A stretch of 50,794 bases of DNA, from NCBI GenBank assembly GCA_039808325.1, contig JBDHSU010000012.1, positions 1-50,794 of the forward strand, written 5' to 3'. Below, piece after piece: positions 32,769 to 43,432 of this stretch (positions are counted from its first letter, which is position 1; the number at the start of each line of letters is the position of its first letter). Origin of the DNA: JAFKKS01 sp039808325 (GTDB lineage: Bacteria; Pseudomonadota; Alphaproteobacteria; Rhizobiales; Xanthobacteraceae). A program made the translations under genes and the position numbers. The notes below the pieces were generated by a model. The model did not search any database and was not told the origin of the DNA. It saw only the letters and a list, made by a program, of their open reading frames with translations.

Positions 32769-33055
32769 GTTTCCCATCCCCTCTTTTTCGAGACACCCTG
32801 AACCGGCACGCCGCCAAGCCAGCGTACAAAGAGCCGACAATGAATGACGCTAGTTTTGGTCCCTGAGCCGGGCAACTGCCCATAGGTCGGGCGGGGATAA
32901 CGTTTGGTCATAGGCCGCCTGCCCGCTATGAAATCGTCCGGCCATGCGGATGACCTTTGATCACCCTGCAATAAGCGATAGGCAGTTTTCGACGCCGCCG
33001 GTCGTCCATATCAAACCATCGATCGGGGTCGGTTCGGTTGATTTCGGGTACCTCA

Positions 33056-34279
33056 ATGCACAACACGGGCGTGCTGATTGTCGGAGCGGGGCAATGCGGA
33101 ATTTCGGCGGCCGATAATCTGCGTCGCGCCGGGTATAAAGGGCTCGTGACCCTTTTGGGCGAAGAGGCGGACGCGCCCTATCAGCGCCCTCCCATCTCCA
33201 AACAAGCGTTGGCCGGTGAGTACCCGCTGACCCGCCTGACGATCCGCGCGGCGGACTATTTCGAAAAGAACGGCATCAACCTCGTCGTCGCAACAAGGGC
33301 GACCGCTATCGATCGCAAGGCCAAAGTTGTCGCGATGGCTGGTGGCACGTCCTTCGGATACGACAAGCTGATCCTTGCCACCGGAGCCAGGCCTCGCCCG
33401 CTCAACATTCCGGGCCGCCGGTTGCGCAACATTTTCGATCTAAGAACACTCGCCGATCTCCGATCCGCGATGCCCGTGCTGAAGAGCGCGAAGCGGCTCG
33501 CTGTCGTGGGGGGCGGTTTCGTTGGCCTGGAAGTCGCGGCCACGGCCCGCAAACTGGGGCTTGCGGTTACCGTCCTCGAAAGCGAAGCGAGGATCATGAG
33601 TCGCGTTTTCGGCCAGCCGATGTCTGAATGGTTCGCGAATCTCCATAGCAAGAACGGCACGGAACTTCTGACCAGCACGAAAGTGTCCGCCTTCGCCGGC
33701 ACGGATCGGGTCGAGGCCGTCATCTGCGGCGATCGAGAGGTGCCCGCGGATATTGTGGTTCTCGGCATCGGGATTTTGCCCAACCAGGAGCTCGCGTCCG
33801 ACGCCGGCGTGATTTGTGACGACGGAATCGTCGTCGATCCGAACTGCCGCACCAGCGACCCCGACATCTTCGCGGCCGGCGATTGCGCGCGACACACAAG
33901 CGCGTTCTACAAACGAAGCATCCGTCTCGAATCCGTCCACAACGCCAACGCGCAGGCCCGTGTCGCCGCCAACACGATCGCCGGCGTCGAGGAGCATTAC
34001 GACGAGATACCGTGGTTCTGGAGCGATCAGTACGACGTCCGGCTGCAAATGGCCGGCTTGTCGCAAGGCCACGATGTCGCCGTCGTTCGCGGCGCGCCCT
34101 CGGCTGGCAAGTTCACGACGCTCTACCTGCGGGAGGACCAGGTCATCGCCGCCGACTGCGTCAATAACCCCGCCGAGTTCATGCAATGCCGCAAGGGCAT
34201 TCCAACACGGCAGCGCGTCACCGCCGCGCGCCTTAAGGATCCTGATGTATCGCTGGCGGATATTTTCTCGGGGAAATGA
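33056..34279 (+). CDS. FAD-dependent ferredoxin reductase (putidaredoxin reductase type)
   Basis: 407 residues: FAD-binding VLIVGAGQCGISAADNLRR, NAD-binding LAVVGGGFVGLEVAATARK, second FAD motif PDIFAAGDCARH. PYQRPPISKQAL is typical of ferredoxin reductases of P450 and dioxygenase systems. It should pass electrons from NADH to the [2Fe-2S] ferredoxin at 29195-29518. The in-frame TTG at 33038 is a poorer start than ATG at 33056. It diverges from the binding-protein operon across 287 bases and converges with the P450 gene. Confidence 0.93.
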   Translation: MHNTGVLIVGAGQCGISAADNLRRAGYKGLVTLLGEEADAPYQRPPISKQALAGEYPLTRLTIRAADYFEKNGINLVVATRATAIDRKAKVVAMAGGTSFGYDKLILATGARPRPLNIPGRRLRNIFDLRTLADLRSAMPVLKSAKRLAVVGGGFVGLEVAATARKLGLAVTVLESEARIMSRVFGQPMSEWFANLHSKNGTELLTSTKVSAFAGTDRVEAVICGDREVPADIVVLGIGILPNQELASDAGVICDDGIVVDPNCRTSDPDIFAAGDCARHTSAFYKRSIRLESVHNANAQARVAANTIAGVEEHYDEIPWFWSDQYDVRLQMAGLSQGHDVAVVRGAPSAGKFTTLYLREDQVIAADCVNNPAEFMQCRKGIPTRQRVTAARLKDPDVSLADIFSGK

Positions 34280-34299
34280 TCCGCGCCAGCGGCGCGGAC

Positions 34300-35505
34300 T
34301 CAATCCACCACGGTGACGGGAAGCCGCGCGATCGAGCGTCCCGACTTCAACCACTCTGGCGGCGCGTCACCGAATGACAGAGACTCCCTTCGACGGGCGA
34401 CTTCACCGAGAAGCTGCTCTCCCTCCATTCGCGCGACCATTTGCCCGACGCAGCCGTGAATGCCGGTGCCGAGCCCAAGGTGGCCAATCACGTTGCGATC
34501 GATCTTGAAAGCGTCCGGATCATCCCATTTCTTCGGGTCGCGATTGGCGGAGCCGACAAAGGCAATGATTTTATCGTGCTGGTCCATCGAAACGCCGTGG
34601 AACTCCAGCGCCATTCTGGTGTTGCGAGCAATCGTCTGCGCCGGCGATCGATAGCGGAGCGCTTCATCGAAGGCATTGCGCGCCAGCTTCGGATCGTTGC
34701 GGAGTCGAGACCATTGATCGGGATTGGAGAGCAGAAAAAAGGCCGTATTGGCGACACTCCCGAACGTCGTATCGGTTCCGGCGGACAAAAATGAGCGGAC
34801 CAGCATGTTGGCTTCGTGCAGACTGATGTCGCCTGCGTCGGCGGCGCGATAAATTTCGGCGCCGAATCCGTCTGGCGAAATCGCATCGCGCGTACATATC
34901 TGCTGAACCCATGCGAGCACACGGTTCGCCTCTTCAACTTCCGCCTCCGTCCAAGGATCATGGCGGCCGTAGGTGCGGCCTTTGATGAGGTACTTGTTGT
35001 AGGTGATGATGTTTTCGCGCCCTTCTTCCGGCAGCCCGATCGCATCGGGCAGAATCCGCAGAACGAGCGGCCTGGATAAATCGGCAACGAAATCGAACTG
35101 CCTTTTCGCGTACGCCTTGTCGACAAGCTCGCGCGCCACCTTTGCCGTCCGCTCCGTCAAGGATCTCACGGCCGCCGGCGAAAGCAATCTGCTGAGCACG
35201 CGGCGCGTTCGCGTGTGGTCTGGCGGATCGACCTCGAAGACCACGCTCGGCTCGCGCCAGGGCTTTTCGCGATAATAGTTGGCGAGCCCTCCGCCTCCCG
35301 CGCTGCCGAAGCGATTTGGGTCCGCAAGTATTTCACGGCAGACGTCGTCGACGAAGACGCCCCATACTCCCACTTTCTCCAGCCAGATCACAGGCGCGAG
35401 CTTGCGCATCCTTTCGTACAGCGGGAAGGGATCGAGCATATGCTCCGGCGCATATGGATTCTCGTCGGTCGTGGCCACGTCGCGGCACAGCTTCACATCG
35501 TTCAT
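34300..35505 (-). CDS. Cytochrome P450 (class I bacterial type)
   Basis: 401 residues. Oxygen-activating I helix SAGTDTTFGS (241-250), E-A-L-R at 281-284 for the ExxR pair, and the heme loop LGLGTGIHGCVGQ with Cys352 as the heme thiolate. The usual Phe seven residues before the Cys is Leu here. Soluble. The MNDVK start at 35505 gives the family length; the longer frame is a shadow of the OYE gene. With ferredoxin and reductase in the window it forms a complete electron chain. Substrate unknown; similar P450s of Rhodopseudomonas-like bacteria act on aromatic acids. Confidence 0.94.
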   Translation of the reverse strand: MNDVKLCRDVATTDENPYAPEHMLDPFPLYERMRKLAPVIWLEKVGVWGVFVDDVCREILADPNRFGSAGGGGLANYYREKPWREPSVVFEVDPPDHTRTRRVLSRLLSPAAVRSLTERTAKVARELVDKAYAKRQFDFVADLSRPLVLRILPDAIGLPEEGRENIITYNKYLIKGRTYGRHDPWTEAEVEEANRVLAWVQQICTRDAISPDGFGAEIYRAADAGDISLHEANMLVRSFLSAGTDTTFGSVANTAFFLLSNPDQWSRLRNDPKLARNAFDEALRYRSPAQTIARNTRMALEFHGVSMDQHDKIIAFVGSANRDPKKWDDPDAFKIDRNVIGHLGLGTGIHGCVGQMVARMEGEQLLGEVARRRESLSFGDAPPEWLKSGRSIARLPVTVVD

Positions 35506-35539
35506 GTTCGAGCTCTCTCGCTTCGTCCTTCGCGGGCGC

Positions 35540-36640
35540 TTACGTGTGCGAGGGTGCGGCGGCGCCACGCAGCAGACGCGCGCCCGGCCAACGCCCGGGC
35601 TTCGCCATCCAGAACTGCATGAGGATGTCGATATCCACCCCCAGCGTCTCGGCGGCGTGCCAAACCCATCGCGGGTTGTCGAGAAATCCTCGCGCGATCT
35701 CGACCATATCGGCGTGACCGTCGGCAATGACACTCTCGGCTTGCTGCGGCTTCAGGATCATGCCCGTCACGAAGGCATACAGCCCGGTCTCCTTCTTAAG
35801 GCGCGATGCATACGGCACGAGATATCCGGGCCCCGCGCGGATGCTCGCCTCCGACGAGATCGCGCCAGCGGAGACGCAGACGTAATCGATGCCGGCTTCC
35901 TTGAGGATGTGAGCGGTTGCGACCGTGTCATCGAACGTCATTCCGCCCTTCGTGAAATCATGCGCATTGAGCCGAATGCCAAGTACACGATCGTCGGAGA
36001 GTTCGGAACGAACGGCCGCCACCACCTCGGCGACGAACGCAGCTCGCCTCGCGACGGACCCGCCATACTGATCTGTGCGCACATTCGAGAGCGGCGACAG
36101 GAACGTGTGCAACAGATAGCCGTGCGCGCCATGCAGCTCCACCAATGAGAAATCCAGTCGATTGGCGCGTTCGGCGGCTTGACGATAGCTTTCGCGCACG
36201 CGCGCCAGCCCTTGTGCGTCGAGCGCGCGGGGCGCGGGATATTCGTTGCCGAACGCAAGCGCCGACGGGCCATAGGTCACCCAGCCACCTTCGCCGACCG
36301 GCAACGCGCCCCTGCCCTCCGCCGGCGTTTTGCCCGAGCCCTTTCGGCCGGAGTGGCCGAACTGAATACCGAACGGCGTAGCCGAATAGGTTCGGATATT
36401 CTTTAAGACTTCACCGATCGCGCGCTCGTGCGCATCGCTATGCAACGCCAGGCAGGCGCGTGACCCCCAACCTTCGCGCTCGACCGACGTGGATTCGAAA
36501 ATGACCACACCCGGATTGGAGACGGCGAACGATCCCAGATGCTGGTCGTGCCAACGTGTCGCGGCGCCCTGGTCGCCCTTGTACTGCGCCATGGGCGAGA
36601 CAGCGATGCGATTGCTGTAGGTCGCACCACGGATGGACAA
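35540..36640 (-). CDS. Old Yellow Enzyme family NADH:flavin oxidoreductase
   Basis: 366 residues, FMN TIM barrel: NRIAVSPMAQYKGDQG, VELHGAHGYLLHTFLSPLSN, YGGSVARR, and DMVEIARGFLDNP. OYE homologues of the YqjM class reduce C=C bonds next to a carbonyl. The start codon is odd: TTG at 36640 cuts off the LFSPL strand that the family has; in-frame codons upstream reach a CTG at 36664 (ASQLFSPLSIRG) and then a TAG. There is no ATG. Translation may begin at CTG/TTG or the 5' end may be altered. Sits between the MDR and P450 genes. Confidence 0.88.
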   Translation of the reverse strand: MSIRGATYSNRIAVSPMAQYKGDQGAATRWHDQHLGSFAVSNPGVVIFESTSVEREGWGSRACLALHSDAHERAIGEVLKNIRTYSATPFGIQFGHSGRKGSGKTPAEGRGALPVGEGGWVTYGPSALAFGNEYPAPRALDAQGLARVRESYRQAAERANRLDFSLVELHGAHGYLLHTFLSPLSNVRTDQYGGSVARRAAFVAEVVAAVRSELSDDRVLGIRLNAHDFTKGGMTFDDTVATAHILKEAGIDYVCVSAGAISSEASIRAGPGYLVPYASRLKKETGLYAFVTGMILKPQQAESVIADGHADMVEIARGFLDNPRWVWHAAETLGVDIDILMQFWMAKPGRWPGARLLRGAAAPSHT

Positions 36641-36792
36641 AGGGGAGAAAAGTTGCGAGGCCAGGGCACAATCCTATTCAAAATGGAGAAACGGCGAGTT
36701 GACCCGCGTGAATGCTAGCGAGCCGCGCGCGGCAAACAACTTCGCGTTCGGCATGGAAGAATGACAATAAGTCACGAAATGCGAGGAGGCCG

Positions 36793-37779
36793 CTAAGGCC
36801 GAACCAGCACGTTGCCGATGACGGTCCCGCTCTCGACCGCTTCATGAGCCGCGACGATCTCCTCCAGCGGGTACACCCGCGCGACCGTATGAATGAGGTG
36901 GCCCGCGGCCGCCCACGCCGTCACGGCCTTGGTCGCCTCGTTACGAAACGCGGGAGGAATGATGTTGCACTGGACGTAGCGGATCGCGACATGCTTGGCG
37001 AGAAGCTTGAGAATATCGACCATCGTTTCTCTTGGCTTCGAGCCATACACGCCGACCCACGCATGCTTCGCCGCCACATCAGCGGTCATCGGCGCATTGG
37101 CGGCGTAGTTCACTTCCGATATCCGGTCGACGCCATGCCGATCGGTCACGGCCATGATCCGGCCGACCATGTCGTCTTCGCGATAGTTCAGAATAACATC
37201 CGGGTTCGCTCGCGCCGCATGCGCCGCCTTCGCCTCGTTCGACACCGTCGCAATCACCTGCGAGGCGCCGGCCAGGCGGGCAAACTGCGCCGCGTAGTGC
37301 CCGACCGAGCCCGCGGCGCCCGTTACCAACACTCGTTTCCCCGTCAGCGGTCCCGGGTCGAACAGCGACGCATAGGCCGTGATCGCGGGAACGCCGAAGC
37401 ATGCGCCTTCCTCGAGGCTGACATTGTCCGGAAGGCGCACCGCATATTTTTGATCGAGAACGATGTGCTCCGCGGCTGTTCCCAATGTTCGGCCGTCGCG
37501 CTGGCCGTTCCATATCCAGACCCGCTCGCCGACCCGCGCGCGGTCCACATCGCCGCCGACCTCTTCGATGATCCCGGAGCCGTCATTGTGCGGGATGATC
37601 AGGGGGTTTTCGAGACGCTCCCAATGACCGCGCCGGCGGTTACAATCGGACGGGTTGACTCCCGAGAACGCAATCCGGACGCGCACATCGCTGCGCCCTA
37701 ACGACGGCACCGGCAGCGCGCCGACCTGCAACACGTCCCGCGCAGATCCATACGCCCTATAGAACGCAGCCCGCATCAT
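36793..37779 (-). CDS. Quinone-reductase-like medium-chain dehydrogenase (MDR)
   Basis: 328 residues. N-terminal GroES-like domain (MMRAAFYRAYGSARDVL, RIAFSGVNPSDCNRRRG), cofactor domain VLVTGAAGSVGHYAAQFARL. The zinc ligands of alcohol dehydrogenases are absent, as in zeta-crystallin/QOR, so NADPH-dependent reduction of a quinone or enone is likely. ATGA overlap with the KPR gene stop. The 152-base gap to the OYE gene holds no ORF. Confidence 0.92.
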   Translation of the reverse strand: MMRAAFYRAYGSARDVLQVGALPVPSLGRSDVRVRIAFSGVNPSDCNRRRGHWERLENPLIIPHNDGSGIIEEVGGDVDRARVGERVWIWNGQRDGRTLGTAAEHIVLDQKYAVRLPDNVSLEEGACFGVPAITAYASLFDPGPLTGKRVLVTGAAGSVGHYAAQFARLAGASQVIATVSNEAKAAHAARANPDVILNYREDDMVGRIMAVTDRHGVDRISEVNYAANAPMTADVAAKHAWVGVYGSKPRETMVDILKLLAKHVAIRYVQCNIIPPAFRNEATKAVTAWAAAGHLIHTVARVYPLEEIVAAHEAVESGTVIGNVLVRP

Positions 37780-38822
37780 CAGATCGCCGCCTGCTTTCTT
37801 TCGGTTTGCTGCACGATCGAGAGAAGTTCGTCCGCAAGGCCGCCACTCAAAACCCGCTCCCCTCGCTCGACGGATGCGATCATGCCGACGGCCGCGGCCA
37901 GCGCGGGCACCGCAATGCCGCGTCGGCACGCCATCTCGAGGATCGGTTCATACTGATAAGTAACCTCGGTCGCGCGCTTGCGCACGGCAAGATCGCGCCA
38001 GATGCCGCTATAGAGTTTTGAAGAGCCTCGGCGTATCTCCGCATAGTCGGAGATCGCCCTATCCATCACGAGGCTCTCGCCGGTAGCGAATTTTCCGGCA
38101 TCGAAGCCCTGGAACTTCATCATGCGGATCCCCTCGGCCCGCGCCACTCTCGCGACATCGCCGACGGTCCGATGAATAATGGGACGATACTTGGGATCGT
38201 CGAGGAACTGCTCTGTCGGCACATTGGACAACGTCTGCGAAATGAGCAGCGCGCCGAAGGCGAGCTTGCTCCATAAATATCCGAAGATATTGTCGGTGAT
38301 GCCTGCGTTCGGCTCGAAGTCGCGCATGATCTCATGAAGCGCGGTCAAGCGTTCCGACATTCGGCCATCGAGCTCGCCGAGCATCAGCGGCCCACGGCCG
38401 CCAAATTCGATGTGTCCGGGCGCGATATAGTCCGCCCCGAAATTGATGAAGCAGCCCATCGTGCGATCCCGCCCGATGAGATCGGCGATCAGGAGTTCAT
38501 TGAGGCCGTTCTGCACGGAGACGAGGAGGCCGTTGGGGGAAAGATGGCCTCCGATCATATCAACCGCCGGCTTGGTATGCTGCGCCTTGACCGCCAGCAA
38601 GATCAGATCGAACGGGCCCTCGATCTTGTCCGGCGCCGATGCGTCAAGAGCCACGGTGAATTGCGCGATAGGGCCCGTGATCCGCAGACCCTCGGCTCGG
38701 ATCTCCGCGACATGATCCTCCGCAAGGTCCGCCACGGTAACGGGATGCCCGGACCGCTTAAGAAAAGCGGCGATCGTGCCGCCAATTGCGCCGGCCCCGC
38801 AGACCAGCATCCGCTCGAACAT
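37779..38822 (-). CDS. Ketopantoate reductase-like (ApbA/PanE family) dehydrogenase
   Basis: 347 residues: Rossmann loop MLVCGAGAIGGTIAAFLKRS, LLAVKAQHT, and the family signature SVQNGLN; the C-terminal helical domain has KLAFGALLISQTLSN in place of the common KLxxNxxxNxL. Members of this family in catabolic clusters reduce or oxidise 2-keto/hydroxy acids other than pantoate. I do not think it is the housekeeping PanE because of the context. The ATG at 38822 is the one that begins the Rossmann fold. Confidence 0.9.
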   Translation of the reverse strand: MFERMLVCGAGAIGGTIAAFLKRSGHPVTVADLAEDHVAEIRAEGLRITGPIAQFTVALDASAPDKIEGPFDLILLAVKAQHTKPAVDMIGGHLSPNGLLVSVQNGLNELLIADLIGRDRTMGCFINFGADYIAPGHIEFGGRGPLMLGELDGRMSERLTALHEIMRDFEPNAGITDNIFGYLWSKLAFGALLISQTLSNVPTEQFLDDPKYRPIIHRTVGDVARVARAEGIRMMKFQGFDAGKFATGESLVMDRAISDYAEIRRGSSKLYSGIWRDLAVRKRATEVTYQYEPILEMACRRGIAVPALAAAVGMIASVERGERVLSGGLADELLSIVQQTERKQAAI

Positions 38823-38860
38823 GACGGCCCTCGCCTCCCGTGCCTGCCTACGCGTCGCGC

Positions 38861-39646
38861 TCACGCCGCCAGTGCGGTCTTCGCGATATCGGCGCATGTC
38901 TTGAAAACAACGGGCTGAGGGCTGTACTGCGTGTGACGCAAGAACTCCTCCAGCTTGATCATTCGCGGTGCCCGCCCGACCCCGTAGTCCTGTCTCGGGT
39001 GCAAGGTCTGACAAACGAACGCACCGACACTCCGTAGACCTTCGAATTCTTCCTTCCAGTTCTTCAGAACGCGCGCGTCCGGCTGTTTGATCGAGAAGAG
39101 ATTCTGATCGATCAAAGTCGGGTTTTGCGGAATCTCGATCATGCCGACGCCGCCGTCGTCATCGAGACGATAGGGAAAATCGTCATCCTGGAAGCTGCTG
39201 TCGTAGAGATAGCCAAGCTGAGTGAGATAGCCGAGCGTCTTCATCGACATCAAACCATCGGGAGCGCGCCATCCGAGCGGCGCCTCGCCGAGAAAGTCGC
39301 TCATGATCCCATGCGCCTTCTTCAGCGCCTCGAATTCCGCATCACCCAGCGCGGAGTGGTCCTCAAGAGCATATCCGTTCGCCGCGATCTCGTGGCCGGC
39401 ATCCCGGATCTCCCTGATGAGTCCCGGATGCCGCTCGATCTCACGACCGGGCACGAAGAATGTCGCGGGAACATTCAGCGCCTGGAAGAGACGAAGCAGC
39501 CGGTCCACGCCGTTCGGCATGTAATTGCCGTAGGCATAGCGCCCCACCAGACGCTCCTCATTCACGGCGCGAAGCTCAACGGAGGCGCCGTGAACGTTCA
39601 CCGTCACGGCCATGAGGCCGCCGGTCGCCTGTTCGATTTTTGTCAT
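38861..39646 (-). CDS. Polysaccharide-deacetylase-like protein with lost metal site
   Basis: 261 residues, NodB-like fold (PATFFVPGREIERHPGLIREI, GYLYDSSFQDDDFPYRL). Compared with its neighbour at 39643-40479, the metal and base residues have changed: D18 to N17, D20 to H19, H90 to N90 and H94 to E94, although the surrounding residues are well conserved (GHEIAANGY against GHEIGAHGY). It thus cannot bind metal in the usual way and may be a non-catalytic partner, or have another mechanism. Its ATG overlaps the stop of the active paralogue (ATGA). Confidence 0.88.
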   Translation of the reverse strand: MTKIEQATGGLMAVTVNVHGASVELRAVNEERLVGRYAYGNYMPNGVDRLLRLFQALNVPATFFVPGREIERHPGLIREIRDAGHEIAANGYALEDHSALGDAEFEALKKAHGIMSDFLGEAPLGWRAPDGLMSMKTLGYLTQLGYLYDSSFQDDDFPYRLDDDGGVGMIEIPQNPTLIDQNLFSIKQPDARVLKNWKEEFEGLRSVGAFVCQTLHPRQDYGVGRAPRMIKLEEFLRHTQYSPQPVVFKTCADIAKTALAA

Positions 39647-40479
39647 TGCCGGCCACTCCAAGGATGCGTCCGCTCAGGCCAAAGGTCGGGATTCTGCAAG
39701 CACCAGCGCGCGGTTTCGACCTGCCGTTGAAAGAGCACGCCCGGGTGCCGCTGGATGTAGAGGATCACGTTCTCGAGAGCCTTCGCGCGCGTCGGCCCGC
39801 CGGAGCCGAAGCCGCTGCGCGGGTGAACGATGAGATCGTAGTAGCCGCCTTCCGCGTAAGCCGTGTCGAACTCGGCCTTCCACTGCTCGCAGACTTCGGA
39901 CGGCGGTGTCATGCTGTCCCGGTAGAACGGCGCGTCATCCAAGCTCGATGTGTTATCCGGAAGATTGACGAAATCGCGCAGCCGCTGCCCCGCGACGACG
40001 GGGAAATAGGGAAAGTCGGCGGCCTTCTCGCTCGAGTCGTAGATGTATCCGAGCTCGCGAAGGACCTTGATCGTCAGGTCCGATTTGCCGCCGCCGGGAT
40101 TGCGCCAGCCGACGGGCGACGCACCCAATAAGTCGGTGAGGATTTTATGCGTCTTGCGCAGATAAAACGGCTCCTCTTCGCCGAGATCGTAGGCTTCATG
40201 CAGGTAGCCGTGAGCGCCGATCTCGTGCCCCGCGTCGGCGATCGACCGGACGGCCGCGGGGAAGCACTCGGCGTCGTAGCCCGGCACATAGAAGGTCGCC
40301 TTGATACCGAGCCGCTCGAACAGTTCAAAAAAGCGTGGCACGCCGCGTTTCGCGGAGTAGCGCCCATGTGAGTATTTTCCGATCGGAAGCAGCTTCTTGC
40401 CGGTCTCATTCGACAAGCCGTCGAAATCAACGGTTATGTTGACAACGCAGCGTGCGTCCTGTGGCCATCTCGACGTCAT
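39643..40479 (-). CDS. Polysaccharide-deacetylase family hydrolase (CE4, imidase/allantoinase-like branch)
   Basis: 278 residues. ITVDFDGLS carries D18 and D20, the pair H90/H94 is in GAHGYLHEAY, and GWRNPGGG the Arg motif, so the metal-dependent amidase site is complete. ATFYVPGYDAECFP and the lack of a signal peptide place it with cytoplasmic members that hydrolyse cyclic imides, allantoin or N-acyl groups instead of sugars. AGGAG precedes the ATG at 40479. Follows the ABC ATPase gene by 20 bases. May attack an imported amide or imide. Confidence 0.9.
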   Translation of the reverse strand: MTSRWPQDARCVVNITVDFDGLSNETGKKLLPIGKYSHGRYSAKRGVPRFFELFERLGIKATFYVPGYDAECFPAAVRSIADAGHEIGAHGYLHEAYDLGEEEPFYLRKTHKILTDLLGASPVGWRNPGGGKSDLTIKVLRELGYIYDSSEKAADFPYFPVVAGQRLRDFVNLPDNTSSLDDAPFYRDSMTPPSEVCEQWKAEFDTAYAEGGYYDLIVHPRSGFGSGGPTRAKALENVILYIQRHPGVLFQRQVETARWCLQNPDLWPERTHPWSGRQ

Positions 40480-40499
40480 TCTCGTTCTCCTAAAATCCG

Positions 40500-41505
40500 T
40501 CAAGCCGACAGCACCGCCGGAGTCGAAGCGGGCATTTCCGGCAATTCCGGCAGGTGGCAGGCGACGAAACGATCGCCGCCGCGATCGCCCAGTTGGGGCT
40601 CTTCCTTGCGACAACGGTCGAAGGCAAACGGACATCGCGTGTGAAAGCGACATCCGGTGGGAGGGTTCGTCGCACTCGGAATCTCACCCTGAATGACGCC
40701 GTTCGTTCGCCGCCGCGTCGGATCCGGTATCGGAACGGCCGCCAATAGCGCGCGCGTATAAGGATGGTGAGGCCGCGAGATGATGTCCTTGGTTCTCGCC
40801 GTTTCGACGATCTTGCCGAGATACATCACGGCGATGCGATGCGCGATGTTCTCAACGATGGCAAGGTCGTGAGAGATAAACAGGAAGGCAATGCCCGTCT
40901 CCTGCTGCAGTTTCCGCAGCAGATTCACGATCTGCGCTTTAACCGATACGTCGAGCGCGGAAACGGCCTCGTCACAGATGACAAGTTGCGGATTCGTCGC
41001 AAGGGCGCGAGCGATCCCGATGCGCTGACGCTGTCCGCCGCTGAATTCGTGCGCCCAGCGATCGGCACAGTCCGGCGGCAGCCCGACCATTCGCAATAAC
41101 TCGTCGACTCGCGCATCCGTCTCGCGGCGCGAAGCCGTCTGACGGAAATTCTCCAAAGGCTCCGCTAGAGCGTCCCGGATGCGCATTCGCGGGTTGAGGC
41201 TGCTGAACGGATCCTGAAAGACGACCTGAATCTTCTTACGCCGAGGGCGGAGTTGGCGTTGGCGCAGGCCATCGATCCGCTCTCCGTCCAGGTAAATCTT
41301 CCCGGCAGTCGGCTCGATCAGCTTCAAGACACATCGACCGACGGTCGACTTTCCACATCCTGACTCACCGACGATCGCAAGCGTCTCGCCTTTCATTACC
41401 TCGAATGAGACATCGGACACCGCATCGATCGTCAGGCCGCCAAATCCGAACAAGCCAGCCCGGATGGGAAACTGCTTCTTCAGGCCATGCACCTTCAGCA
41501 GAGCG

Positions 41506-41516
<11 letters not shown>
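40500..41516 (-). CDS. Oligopeptide/dipeptide ABC transporter ATPase (DppF/OppF-like)
   Basis: 338 residues: Walker A GESGCGKST, Q-loop VFQDPFSSLNPRM, signature FSGGQRQR, Walker B LVICDEAVSALD, His switch SHDLAIV, and the C-terminal Cys-rich region GCRFHTRCPFAFDRC which can hold an Fe-S cluster in this class. Overlaps the DppD gene by 11 bases. Confidence 0.95.
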
Positions 41517-42501
<985 letters not shown>

Positions 42502-42502
42502 A

Positions 42503-43432
42503 TCAAACCTTGCGCGCCATGCGCGGATCGAGCGCGTCGCGCAGCCCATCCCCGACCAAATTGATCGCAAGGATCGTTATTGAAAGCGCGACGGCGGGAA
42601 TGAAGATGATGGCGGGCTTGATCTGCCACAGAGCCCGCCCGTCGGCCATGATGTTGCCCCACGACGGCACGCTCGGGGGGATTCCAGCGCCGATGAACGA
42701 GAGGATCGATTCAAGCAGCATCGCCGCCGCGCAGACATACGTCGCCTGCACCATCAACGGCGCCATCGTGTTTGGCAGGATGTGCCGATACATGATCTTC
42801 GGTGTCGAGGTGCCGGCCGCGATGGCCGCCTCGACGTAAGCCTGCTCGCGAATGCTGAGCGCCACGCCGCGGACGAGCCGCGCAACGCGCGGTATCTCGA
42901 CGACGGTGATCGCGGCGATCACAGTCCCCAGCGAACCCCCGGAAAGAGCCATCATCGCAATGGCGAGCAGAACGCCCGGAATGGACATCACGCCATCCAT
43001 CAGCCGCATGATAGGAGCGTCGAGCCATCGAAAATACCCGGACAGCAATCCGATGAACAAGCCAACGCCGGACGAGAGAATAGCGACGACGAACCCGACC
43101 GAAAGCGAGACGCGCGTGCCGTAAATCACCCTCGCATAGATGTCGCGGCCGAGCATATCCGTGCCGAAATAATGCTCGGCGCTCGGCGGTCTCAGCCGCG
43201 TCATCGGAGCGATCGCAGACGGATCATGCTTGGTCAGATAGGGTGCAAAAACCGCAATCAGAATCATTGCCAGCGTGATGACAATCCCGAAGCACACCGC
43301 CTTGTGGCGCCAAACGAGCCCGACAAACCCCGTCAAAGGTCGTTGTGGCGGAAAGACGTCCGGCAGCTCTGGCGCCGGAACGATCTCACCCCCTTCCGCG
43401 ATATCGCGCTTAAGGCGGGCCTGGCTGGTCAA
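42503..43432 (-). CDS. ABC transporter permease (DppC/OppC-like)
   Basis: 309 residues with about six helices; FGTDMLGRDIYARVIYGTRVS is the OppC signature and YVEAAIAAGTSTPKIMYRHILPN the EAA loop. There is no ATG near the correct N-terminus; a TTG at 43432 overlapping the DppB stop (TTGA) gives LTSQARLKRDIAEGG and was chosen. A long frame further upstream is a shadow of DppB. Confidence 0.92.
   Translation of the reverse strand: MTSQARLKRDIAEGGEIVPAPELPDVFPPQRPLTGFVGLVWRHKAVCFGIVITLAMILIAVFAPYLTKHDPSAIAPMTRLRPPSAEHYFGTDMLGRDIYARVIYGTRVSLSVGFVVAILSSGVGLFIGLLSGYFRWLDAPIMRLMDGVMSIPGVLLAIAMMALSGGSLGTVIAAITVVEIPRVARLVRGVALSIREQAYVEAAIAAGTSTPKIMYRHILPNTMAPLMVQATYVCAAAMLLESILSFIGAGIPPSVPSWGNIMADGRALWQIKPAIIFIPAVALSITILAINLVGDGLRDALDPRMARKV

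Noticed and set aside
32769..33055. TTGATCACCCTGCAA as an FNR-type site
   Set aside because: The spacing between TTG and CAA is nine instead of eight bases and the flanks are not symmetric.
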